DNA from: Streptomyces davaonensis JCM 4913
Lineage (GTDB): Bacteria > Actinomycetota > Actinomycetes > Streptomycetales > Streptomycetaceae
Direction of reading: 5' to 3'
DNA: 64,000 nucleotides
Assembly: GCF_000349325.1 (NCBI RefSeq)
Contig: NC_020504.1
Span: 5,242,053-5,306,052 of the forward strand
Shown: piece after piece, positions 33,391 to 41,251 of the stretch
Numbering within the stretch: the first letter of the stretch is position 1
How the letters are laid out: each line of letters opens with the position of its first letter
Position numbers and translations under genes: made by a program
Notes under the pieces: model-generated
Databases searched by the model: none
Told to the model about the DNA's origin: nothing
The model's input: the letters and a program-made list of their open reading frames with translations, nothing else

Positions 33391-34105
33391 GCGCCACCCC
33401 TCGACACAGACGGCTGCCGCGCTGGCATAACCACGCGGCATTCGTAAACCCAGCGTAGTTCGCCGCATCCCAAGCGTTAAGGGGCATTCTTCCGGATGGC
33501 GGGATTGTGGTCCGTACTGAAGTGCGGTTCAGGTACGGACGGTTGCAACGTGCTCCCGCTGTGTGGCCGTGCGCCCGTCCGTGCGCTCTTCTCCGGCCAT
33601 CGGGGGAGCGGTTCCATGGATCGTGCGTGGGTCGGCCCGCTGTACTGGATCCAGTGGGCTGGGGGACACCGCCGCCTCCATCCCCGCGGGCGGCGGAACG
33701 GTCCGGGGGGCGAGTCCCGCCTCCCGGACTGCGCGCACACCAAATGATGCGCACGGCCTGTACGGAGAGTGGCCAAACCCGTCGTCGTCACGCCGATTTG
33801 GCCGAAAACCGACCCCGCCTCTTCTGGGTGATTACCGCTCCCACCATGGAAGTTGAGGGCGCGAAGGGCGTTCTTGGGGAGTGAATCGGGGGCGCATTCG
33901 CGTCGCCGTGGCCGGGCGATCGCCTTGGCCTGCACGGGTGTTGACGCCCCGTCGGGCGGGCACCGAGTCTCCATGGGGGCGCCTTCGGGGGCGCATTTCG
34001 CGGATCTCAAGCGGTGTCGTCGCATCTCCGGCGCGCGTCCTTCATGGCAGCATGGTGAACCGGTTCGTACGGTGCACTGGTTGTCCACAGCCTGTGGAGG
34101 CGTCG
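33391..34105. other. 715-bp gap with a strong hairpin
   Basis: No well-supported gene is seen. A 12-bp stem with one bulged G and a 6-nt loop lies at 33510-33540 (GTCCGTACTGAA / TTCA-G-GTACGGAC). A 43-codon frame at 33616-33747 has GGGAG 8 nt before an ATG but no recognisable homology. The rest holds the divergent promoters of the flanking regulatory genes. Confidence 0.5.
34081..34089 (+). promoter_or_regulatory. Perfect DnaA-box-like 9-mer in the RBS region of the asparagine-synthase-like gene
   Basis: TTGTCCACA equals the Streptomyces DnaA-box consensus. It is part of a 7-1-7 palindrome TCCACAG-C-CTGTGGA (34084-34098) that overlaps the Shine-Dalgarno GGAGG (34096-34100). Confidence 0.4.
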
Positions 34106-36205
34106 ATGCGGTGGTTGGTGGGATGGAGCAGCACCGCCGCGGGGGCCGCCGTGATCGGCTCCGCGGGGGCCACCGGGCCCGACGGCGAGACCGTGCACCC
34201 GGTCGGGTCGCAACTCCTGTGGGGCGACCCCGATCCGCTCTGGGCGGTCGGCGACTGGCGCCCCGACGAGGTGCGCGTGGTGCAGGCCGACGCCCAGACC
34301 CGGATCGCCGTCCTCGGCATCTGCGGCGCGAGCGACGAGCAGCTGCGCGTCGGGCTCTTCGCCGCACGGGGCGGCGCACTTCGCCATCTGACGGCCTGGC
34401 CCGGCAGCTACACGGCCGTCGTCCAGGTCGGCCGCCGCGTCATGGTGTGCGGCGATCTGGCGGGCGCCCGGCCGGTGTTCTACACCCCGTGGGCCGGCGG
34501 TACGGCCTATGCGACCGCCGCGCTGCCCCTGGCCGACCTCATCGAGGCCAACCTCGACTTCGGGCATCTGGCGGCCCTGCTCGCCGCCCCGGACGTACCG
34601 GCGGCACTCGACGACTCCACGCCCTATGACGGCGTACGGCGCATCCCGCCGGGGCACGCGCTGATCCTGCGTGCCGGGGCACGCGAGATCGCCGGGTACG
34701 AGCCGGTCGCCTCCCTCGCGGTGGCGGCACCCCCCGCCGACCCGGACAGCGCGGTGGACGCCGTACGCGACGCGCTGGTGGAGGCGGTACGCGCCCGGCT
34801 CTCCGCACCCCGGCACGTCCCCGGCGACGGCATCGACCCCGGGCCCGTGCCCGGTATGGGTCCCGCCGAACGGCGTGCCGCGCGTGGGATGCCCGTTCCC
34901 GGGATCGGCGCCGACCTCTCCGGCGGCCCGGCCTCCGGCACCCTCGCGCTGCTCGCCGCCGGCCTGCCGGGCATGCCGGGCACGGTGCTGGGCCACGGCA
35001 CGGGCGCGGGGGAGCGGCTGCTGGCGGTCACCTTCAACGACCTCGCCGTGGGCGGCCGGGAGTCCGAGCTGGAACGGGCGGGCACCCTCGCGGCCAACCC
35101 GCGCCTGCACCACGTCGTGGTGGCCGGCGGCGAGGAGACCCTGCCGTACGCCGATCTGGACGGCCCGCTCACCGACGAACCCGGGCCGTCCCTGGTGACG
35201 GCGGCGCGACACCGGGCCCGCCTCGCGGCGGGCAGCGCCGACCACTTCACCGGCTACGGCGCCCGCCAGGTCCTGGACGCCCATCCGGCCCGGCTGACCG
35301 ACCTGCTGATGGACCGCAAGCGGCGGCACCTGGTCCGTCCCGTCGCGGCCCTCGCCAAGGCGGACGGCTCGGTGATGGTCCCCGCGCGGGTGTACGGCGC
35401 GGCGCGCAAGCTGGCGCGCACGCCCTATCGCACCGGCCTTGAGGCGCTGGCCGAGCGCCTGCTCCAGCGCCGGTTCGATGAACCCGGAGGTGCCGTAGGG
35501 GCGTCGCTCGCGGCGCTCACCTGGGCCAGACCCGGCCCGGCGGCGCGCTGGCTGACGGGCGAGGCACTGGCTGAAGTATCGGTTCGCCTGCAAGGGGGGA
35601 CCAGCCGCTCCGCGGTCGGTCCGGGACAGCGCCCCGGTGACTACCGCGCGCGTGCGGCGCTCGCCCGGCACGCCGCCGACCTGCGTGTCCTGGAACAGGC
35701 CGCCGAGATCCGCTTCCAGCGCCTGCACGCGCCGTTCCTCGACAACCAGGTCGTGCGCGCCTGCCGTGCGCTCCCCGAGGCCCTGCGCGTCCAGCCCGGC
35801 GCCCGCGCGGCGATCCTGCGTACGGTCCTGGAGGGCTCGGGCGTAGGCGACCTCCCGCCGGGCTGGGGCGCCCCGACCCACGCGCCCGCAGCCGTGGCCG
35901 CCCGCACCGGACTGAGGGTGGCGGCGAACGACCTGATGGGGTTGTTCGACACGCCCCTGCTGGCGCAGGCGGGACTGGTGGAGGCCCGCGTGGTCCGCAA
36001 GGCCCTCCGCGCGGCGGCCGAGGGCGAACCCCTTCCGCTGGACGGCCTGGCCGACCTGGTCTCCCTGGAACTCTGGCTCACCCGGCTGCTGGCCCGCCGG
36101 GGCACCTGCTGGACCGGCACCCCCGCACGCGCGCGTGCGGTGCCCGCGGGGATCACCCCGCAGCGGGGCGCGCTGGGGGCCGGTGCCGGGGCCCCACGGG
36201 CGTAG
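34106..36205 (+). CDS. Asparagine-synthase-related protein (sporulation-associated)
   Basis: A 699-residue protein with an N-terminal nucleophile-like glutaminase-type fold (about 1-170) and a C-terminal asparagine-synthase-like ATP-pyrophosphatase fold (about 240-640). Both are degenerate: the N terminus lacks the usual catalytic Cys2 (MRWLVGW), and the P-loop-like SGGLDSS is changed to DLSGGPASGT. It may thus be a non-canonical enzyme or a regulator. The position in the S. coelicolor-like gene order suggests a sporulation-associated role, which is recollection. The ATG at 34106 follows GGAGG at 5 nt. Confidence 0.8.
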   Translation: MRWLVGWSSTAAGAAVIGSAGATGPDGETVHPVGSQLLWGDPDPLWAVGDWRPDEVRVVQADAQTRIAVLGICGASDEQLRVGLFAARGGALRHLTAWPGSYTAVVQVGRRVMVCGDLAGARPVFYTPWAGGTAYATAALPLADLIEANLDFGHLAALLAAPDVPAALDDSTPYDGVRRIPPGHALILRAGAREIAGYEPVASLAVAAPPADPDSAVDAVRDALVEAVRARLSAPRHVPGDGIDPGPVPGMGPAERRAARGMPVPGIGADLSGGPASGTLALLAAGLPGMPGTVLGHGTGAGERLLAVTFNDLAVGGRESELERAGTLAANPRLHHVVVAGGEETLPYADLDGPLTDEPGPSLVTAARHRARLAAGSADHFTGYGARQVLDAHPARLTDLLMDRKRRHLVRPVAALAKADGSVMVPARVYGAARKLARTPYRTGLEALAERLLQRRFDEPGGAVGASLAALTWARPGPAARWLTGEALAEVSVRLQGGTSRSAVGPGQRPGDYRARAALARHAADLRVLEQAAEIRFQRLHAPFLDNQVVRACRALPEALRVQPGARAAILRTVLEGSGVGDLPPGWGAPTHAPAAVAARTGLRVAANDLMGLFDTPLLAQAGLVEARVVRKALRAAAEGEPLPLDGLADLVSLELWLTRLLARRGTCWTGTPARARAVPAGITPQRGALGAGAGAPRA

Positions 36206-36227
36206 GGTCCGCCGGCACCGGCAGCGC

Positions 36228-38165
36228 CTACGAGCAGGCGAACTTCGACTCGGCCCAGTCCGCGAGCGCCAGGCTGTCGAAGCTGCTGCCGCTGTGCGGC
36301 TCGACCACCAGCCGTACGGTCTTGCGTCCGGCGATGTTCACCGACACCGGGACCGCCGGATCACCGCCCTTGATCATCTCGGACTTCCACAGCCGGACCC
36401 CGTCCCCGTAGACCGAGAAGTGGACCTTGCCCATGCCCAGCGACATGTCGTCGACGCCGACCAGGGCCCGATAGGTGGTGCACTGCCGGTTGAGGTCGAT
36501 GGTGACGGAGGACTCGCCGTTCACGGTCACGCCCTTGGCGTACTGCCTGCCGCCGATCGACACGGTGTCGCGCTGCCACACCCAGCTGCTCTCGCCGAGC
36601 CGCATCTCGGGCTCGGTGCCGTCGCCGTTGACGTCGTACGACAGCTCGCTCCACAGGTAGTCGGCCGGTGCGGGCGGGGGCGTCGGCGTCGGGGTGGGCG
36701 TCGGAGTGGGTTTGGGAGTCGGGGTCGGCGTGGGGGTGGGCGTGGGCGTCGGCTTCGGAGTGGGGGTCGGGCTCGGCGTGGGGGTGGGCGTCGGGGTGGG
36801 TGTCGGCTCGGGGGCGAAGACGGGCGGGGCCGGCTGCGGCTCCTTCTTCGGGGGCGCGGGGGTCGGGGAGTCCTCGACCACGGGCGCTGGGGAGGAGACC
36901 GGCGGCTTGGCGTCCGGCTTCGGTGCCGGTTCCTCGTTGCCGATGAGGGCGAGGGCCAGCGCGGCGGCCGCGGCCACCGCGACCACACCGGCGGCGATAC
37001 CGGCCTTCACCGGCGCGCCCAGGCCCTCGGAGGCCACCGCGCCGCCACCGGCGCCGGCGCTGCCCGAGGAGCCGCCCGCCGCGGCGGCAGCGCCCGCGGC
37101 ACCCGCTCCGGTGCCGCCCGCGATGAGGGCGGCCACCTTGGCGTACCCGGCGGCGCCGAACCAGCCGATGACCGCGACCGGTACGACGGCGGGGATACCG
37201 CTGGCGACTTCCTTGATCTGGCCCGCGGCCAGCCGGCACTTGGCGCACTCCTCCAGGTGCTTGCGCAGACCACGCTCCGCGCGGGTGCGCAGTCCGCCGC
37301 GGGCGTAGGCGCCGAGCCGGTCGGCGTAGCGGGCGCACTCCTCGTCACTGGCGAGGGTGGCGCTGACATGGGCCTGGAGATAGGCCTGCTTCAGGCCCTC
37401 GCGGGCGCGACTGGCCAGCACGCGCGTGCCGTTGGCGTCGAGCCCGAAGAGCGTGGCGACCTCGCTCGGCGACTCGTCCTCGACCTCGGTGTGCCACAGC
37501 ACGGCCTGCCAGCGCTCCGGCAGCGACCGGAACGCCTGCATGGCCATCGACTGCTCGGCCTCGTGCATCGCGCGCACGTCCGCGCCCAGGTCCAAGGTGT
37601 CGTCGTCGGACACCTCCGACACCCGCGTCGCCTGGGAGGCGAACAGGGCGAAGTCGTCGACCAGTTGCTCCCGTTTCGCGGACTTCGTCCAGGTGGCGGC
37701 GACCCGTCGCACGGAGGTCAGCAGATAGGCGCGTACGGCGTACTCGGGGCCCGAGCCGCCGCGCACCGCCTGGAGCATGCGGGCGAAGACCTCGGCGGTG
37801 AGGTCGTCGGCGGTGTGGCCGTCCCGGCAACAGGTGCGGGCGTACCGGCGGACCGATTCAGCATGCCGGCGGTACAGCTCCTCGTAGGCCGAATCGTCGC
37901 CCGAGCGCATCCGCCCGATCAGGTCGGCGTCGGACGGGGGCAGATCCCTGGGCGGGGGCAGCACGCCGTCCTCGCGCCAGTCCCGCTGCGCGGGGACGCT
38001 GCCCTCCACGGGCTCGCCGCCCTGCGCCGGGATACCGGCCACCGCGGGCTCGCCGCTCTGCGGCACGTCCGCGCGCCCGCCCTGACTCGGCACCTGAGGC
38101 GAGGCCGGGCCGTCGCCCTCCGCGTCACCGTCACCGAGTGACCCGTCCCGCCCGTCAACGCTCAT
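36228..38165 (-). CDS. ECF sigma factor fused to zinc-finger, TM and NPCBM-like tail
   Basis: A 645-residue multi-domain sigma factor. Residues about 90-260 hold regions sigma-2 and sigma-4 (LIGRMRSGDDSAYEELYRRH; LPERWQAVLWHTEVEDESPSEVA). A zinc-binding anti-sigma-like segment HLEECAKC follows at about 298. A hydrophobic segment at about 390-415, a long Pro-Thr linker and a C-terminal domain resembling an NPCBM carbohydrate-binding module follow. The tail probably lies outside the membrane and senses cell-wall polysaccharide while the sigma part stays inside. The ATG at 38165 is the first reasonable start. Confidence 0.85.
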   Translation of the reverse strand: MSVDGRDGSLGDGDAEGDGPASPQVPSQGGRADVPQSGEPAVAGIPAQGGEPVEGSVPAQRDWREDGVLPPPRDLPPSDADLIGRMRSGDDSAYEELYRRHAESVRRYARTCCRDGHTADDLTAEVFARMLQAVRGGSGPEYAVRAYLLTSVRRVAATWTKSAKREQLVDDFALFASQATRVSEVSDDDTLDLGADVRAMHEAEQSMAMQAFRSLPERWQAVLWHTEVEDESPSEVATLFGLDANGTRVLASRAREGLKQAYLQAHVSATLASDEECARYADRLGAYARGGLRTRAERGLRKHLEECAKCRLAAGQIKEVASGIPAVVPVAVIGWFGAAGYAKVAALIAGGTGAGAAGAAAAAGGSSGSAGAGGGAVASEGLGAPVKAGIAAGVVAVAAAAALALALIGNEEPAPKPDAKPPVSSPAPVVEDSPTPAPPKKEPQPAPPVFAPEPTPTPTPTPTPSPTPTPKPTPTPTPTPTPTPKPTPTPTPTPTPPPAPADYLWSELSYDVNGDGTEPEMRLGESSWVWQRDTVSIGGRQYAKGVTVNGESSVTIDLNRQCTTYRALVGVDDMSLGMGKVHFSVYGDGVRLWKSEMIKGGDPAVPVSVNIAGRKTVRLVVEPHSGSSFDSLALADWAESKFACS

Positions 38166-38465
38166 CGCCGATAGCCCCCGCCGCCAGCCCAACCAGTCCC
38201 GAACACCGGTTCAGAGTGCCATATCGAATTTTGGTCAGCAGCAGGCGATGGCAGCCTTCCACTCGTCCGAGCGGTTCTGGCGCACCGCGCTCCTGACCAT
38301 CACTCGTTCGATGTAGGGTCAACTGCCCTATCCAAAGCGGCAGTTGGGTTGAATGCCGGGAATTCCCGGAACGTTCTCCCGGGGGTTCCCGGGGCGGGAG
38401 GACGTACCGCGGCCCCGCCCCGAAGTCACCTTTTCGAGCCACCCGTCAACACGGCATCACGCCGA
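38166..38465. other. 300-bp gap upstream of the sigma gene
   Basis: No gene seen. A perfect 14-bp palindrome CCGGGAATTCCCGG lies at 38356-38369, followed by a partial repeat GGGGGTTCCCGGGGC. This would be the sigma-gene promoter region or the atrA terminator region. Confidence 0.5.
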
Positions 38466-39266
38466 TCACGACGGCCGGGACCGGAGCCCCTCCAGCAGGA
38501 TGTCCAGCAGCCGCGCCGAGGCCGCCGCCTGCTGCGCCGCGTCCGGCAGCGAGGGCGCCGCCGTGGCGATCACCAGCAGGACGTCCGCCACCGACACATC
38601 GGCCCGCAGCTCACCCGCCGCCCGCGCCCGCTCGACGAGCTGTCCCACGACGTCCAGCAGCGCCGAAGCCCCGGCGTCGTCGTCCGCGCCCGCCGAGGCG
38701 GCCGGCGAGCTCTCGCCCGGCACCAGCCGCAGCTCACCCGCGCCCGGCTGCATCCGCTGCTGCGGCACCCGCGCCTCGTCGAACCCGGCGCCCTCGGTCT
38801 GCTCCTCGGCGACCCCGACGCGCAGCACCTGCGGCGGCAGCAGCCGCCCGGCACCCGACGCGACCGACGTGCGCAGGAAGCGCGAGAGAGCCGACCACGG
38901 CTCGTCCTCCTGCCCGAGCGCCGCCCGCGCCTGCTCGGTCAGCCGGGAGGTCTCCTCCTCGGCTATCCGGCGCACCAGGACGTCCTTGCTCGGGAAGCGG
39001 CGGTACACCGTCCCGACACCGACTCGTGCGCGCCGCGCCACGTCCTCCATCGGCGCGCCGTATCCCAGCTCGCCGAAGACCTCGCGCGCCGCGCGGAGCA
39101 CATGCTCCAGATTGCGCTGTGCGTCCACCCGCAGCGGAGTAGTGCGCGAGGTGTCCCCGCGTCCGTTCCCCGCCGCGTTCATGGCTCCGCCCATCGTCCC
39201 GCCCATCGCTCCGCCACCGGCTGCGATGGCGGACGCGGACGACCAATGAGAGTCCTGAACATGCAT
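38466..39266 (-). CDS. atrA: TetR-family regulator AtrA
   Basis: A 266-residue TetR-type DNA-binding protein. The N-terminal HTH is at about 55-100 (VFGELGYGAPMEDVARRARVGVGTVYRRFPSKDVL). The gene order, with ndh divergent beside it and the sigma-fusion gene behind, is that of atrA in S. coelicolor, where AtrA activates actII-ORF4 and sugar-uptake genes. The ATG at 39266 is preceded by a GGGGGAA stretch; a nested inverted repeat occupies the leader. Identity by family and synteny, not by alignment. Confidence 0.8.
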   Translation of the reverse strand: MHVQDSHWSSASAIAAGGGAMGGTMGGAMNAAGNGRGDTSRTTPLRVDAQRNLEHVLRAAREVFGELGYGAPMEDVARRARVGVGTVYRRFPSKDVLVRRIAEEETSRLTEQARAALGQEDEPWSALSRFLRTSVASGAGRLLPPQVLRVGVAEEQTEGAGFDEARVPQQRMQPGAGELRLVPGESSPAASAGADDDAGASALLDVVGQLVERARAAGELRADVSVADVLLVIATAAPSLPDAAQQAAASARLLDILLEGLRSRPS

Positions 39267-39281
39267 AAGCGTTCCCCCGGT

Positions 39282-39316
39282 AATGACGTCTCCCCCCGGA
39301 GACACTCCCCGTCATT
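39282..39316. promoter_or_regulatory. Nested inverted repeats in the atrA leader
   Basis: AATGACG (39282-39288) and CGTCATT (39310-39316) flank a second palindrome GTCTCC-CCCC-GGAGAC (39288-39303). Their position 16-50 bp ahead of atrA suggests an operator, for example for AtrA itself, or a leader hairpin. Confidence 0.45.
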
Positions 39317-39616
39317 GATAGCCGGAGCGCGGTGAACATGCCCGGACCCGGGCCCGCCCGTCGCGAACCCATTGAGCCCGACGAGCGCATCCCCCTACAC
39401 CCCGTCGACACACGAACATAGTTGAGAGGGAGTCAATTCAGAAGGGGCACGTTCCGCACGGAGCGCCCCCCGATCGGCGTACGGGTCGCATAAGTCCCGA
39501 TTGCACCCCCTGCCACCCCCCGGCGCACACCCGTTGACCTGCGGACCTTCCCCGCACTCCGGTAATTCGGCCAACCCGGCGGCCCGATGACCTCCGGTCA
39601 CACAAATTGCTGAGGC

Positions 39617-39625
39617 TGTGGACAA
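39617..39625 (-). promoter_or_regulatory. Perfect DnaA-box-like 9-mer across the ndh start
   Basis: TGTGGACAA is the reverse complement of TTGTCCACA, the Streptomyces DnaA consensus. It overlaps the chosen GTG of ndh at 39618. Confidence 0.35.
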
Positions 39626-41030
39626 ACTCAAGCGCTGGGTGCGTCATGGGATGGTGAAGGAACGTGCGCGCATTCTCGTTGTCGGCGGCGGCTACGTCGG
39701 GATGTACACGGCCCTGCGACTCCAGAAAAAGTTGAAACCAGAAATCAAACGTGGAGAAGTCGAGGTCACAGTAGTCACACCCGACCCGTACATGACCTAT
39801 CAGCCGTTCCTTCCGGAGGCCGCGGCCGGTTCGATCTCCCCCCGCCATGTCGTCGTACCGCTGCGCCGCACCCTCGGCCTGTGCCGCGTCGTCGTCGGCG
39901 AGGTCCGCGCCATCGACCACGCCAAGCGCACCGCGACCCTCACCACCCTCGCCACCGAGGAGGAGGGCACCGGCACCGAACAGCTCTCCTACGACGAACT
40001 CGTCCTCGCCCCCGGCTCGGTCTCCCGCACGCTCCCGATCCCCGGACTCGCCGAGCACGCCATCGGATTCAAGACGGTCGAAGAAGCCATCGGACTGCGC
40101 AACCACGTCATCGAGCAGATGGACATCGCCTCCTCCACCCGCGACCCCGCGATCCGCGACGCGGCCCTCACCTTCGTCTTCGTCGGCGGCGGCTACGCGG
40201 GCGTGGAGGCGCTCGCCGAGCTGGAGGACATGGCCCGCTACGCCGCGCGCTACTACCACAACGTCCGCCCCGAGGACATGAAGTGGATCCTCGTGGAGGC
40301 CTCCGACCGCATCCTCCCGGAGGTCGGCGCGGAGATGGGCCGCTACACCGTCACCGAACTGCGCCGCCGCAACATCGACGTACGCCTCCGGACCCGGCTG
40401 GAATCATGCGCCGACCGCGTCGCGGTGCTCAGCGACGGCGCCCGCTTCCCGACTCGCACGGTCGTCTGGACGGCCGGCGTGAAACCCCACCCCCTCGTCG
40501 CCGCCACCGACTTCCCGCGCACCGAGCGCGGACGGCTGAAATGCACCGCCGAGCTGAGCATCGAGGGCGCCACGCACGCGTGGGCCGCGGGCGACGCCGC
40601 CGCCGTCCCCGACGTCACCGCCGAACAGCCCGGCGCCGAGACCGCCCCCAACGCCCAGCACGCGCTGCGCCAGGCCAAGGTCCTCGGCGACAACATCGCG
40701 CACTCCCTGCGCGGCGAGCCCCTTCAGACGTACGCGCACAAATACGTCGGCTCGGTGGCCTCCCTCGGCCTGCACAAAGGCGTCGCACACGTCTACGGAC
40801 GCAAGCTGAAGGGCTACCCTGCCTGGTTCATGCACCGCGTCTATCACCTCAGCAGGGTGCCCACCTTCAACCGCAAGGCCCGTGTCCTGGCCGAATGGAC
40901 GCTGTCGGGGCTCTTCAAGAGGGAGATCGTCTCCCTCGGTTCGCTCGAACATCCACGAGCGGAGTTCGAACTCGCGGCCGGTGGAAAGCCTCCTGGCGAC
41001 ACCGACAACGACCCGAAGGGGTCGTCCTGA
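39618..41030 (+). CDS. ndh: Type II NADH dehydrogenase
   Basis: A 470-residue single-subunit NADH:quinone oxidoreductase. It has the N-terminal FAD site ILVVGGGYVGMYTALRL, a central NAD site FVFVGGGYAGVEALAEL and a C-terminal membrane-association region. It feeds electrons to menaquinone without pumping protons. The GTG at 39618 opens the frame, but ATG 39651 (11 codons later) is equally possible and neither has a good Shine-Dalgarno. It is divergent from atrA, as expected for this locus. Confidence 0.9.
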   Translation: MDKLKRWVRHGMVKERARILVVGGGYVGMYTALRLQKKLKPEIKRGEVEVTVVTPDPYMTYQPFLPEAAAGSISPRHVVVPLRRTLGLCRVVVGEVRAIDHAKRTATLTTLATEEEGTGTEQLSYDELVLAPGSVSRTLPIPGLAEHAIGFKTVEEAIGLRNHVIEQMDIASSTRDPAIRDAALTFVFVGGGYAGVEALAELEDMARYAARYYHNVRPEDMKWILVEASDRILPEVGAEMGRYTVTELRRRNIDVRLRTRLESCADRVAVLSDGARFPTRTVVWTAGVKPHPLVAATDFPRTERGRLKCTAELSIEGATHAWAAGDAAAVPDVTAEQPGAETAPNAQHALRQAKVLGDNIAHSLRGEPLQTYAHKYVGSVASLGLHKGVAHVYGRKLKGYPAWFMHRVYHLSRVPTFNRKARVLAEWTLSGLFKREIVSLGSLEHPRAEFELAAGGKPPGDTDNDPKGSS

Positions 41031-41251
41031 CCGGACCGAGGAACTCCACCGAGCAGGTGGGCGTCTGACGGATGTCGGCGCGGTCCGCCACACTGCCAGA
41101 CTGACCCCCGACCCAGGACGGGCAGCCAGCCCGCCCGCCCTTCCCACTCCCACGAGACCGTCCCCACAGTGCTGCACCCCGGGGAGCCACCCCCCAGACC
41201 CCCGGCCGGGGTCCGGAGCTGGCCGAAGACGACGACACGAGGCAAGGATTC

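Noticed and set aside
33616..33747. 43-codon frame with GGGAG 8 nt before its ATG
   Set aside because: No recognisable motif or homologue, it overlaps other frames of equal length, and the region also holds a strong hairpin; kept only as a note in the intergenic entry.
36664..36810. GGGCGTCGGCGTGGG-type tandem DNA repeats as a possible non-coding repeat element
   Set aside because: They simply encode the Thr-Pro linker of the sigma-factor fusion.
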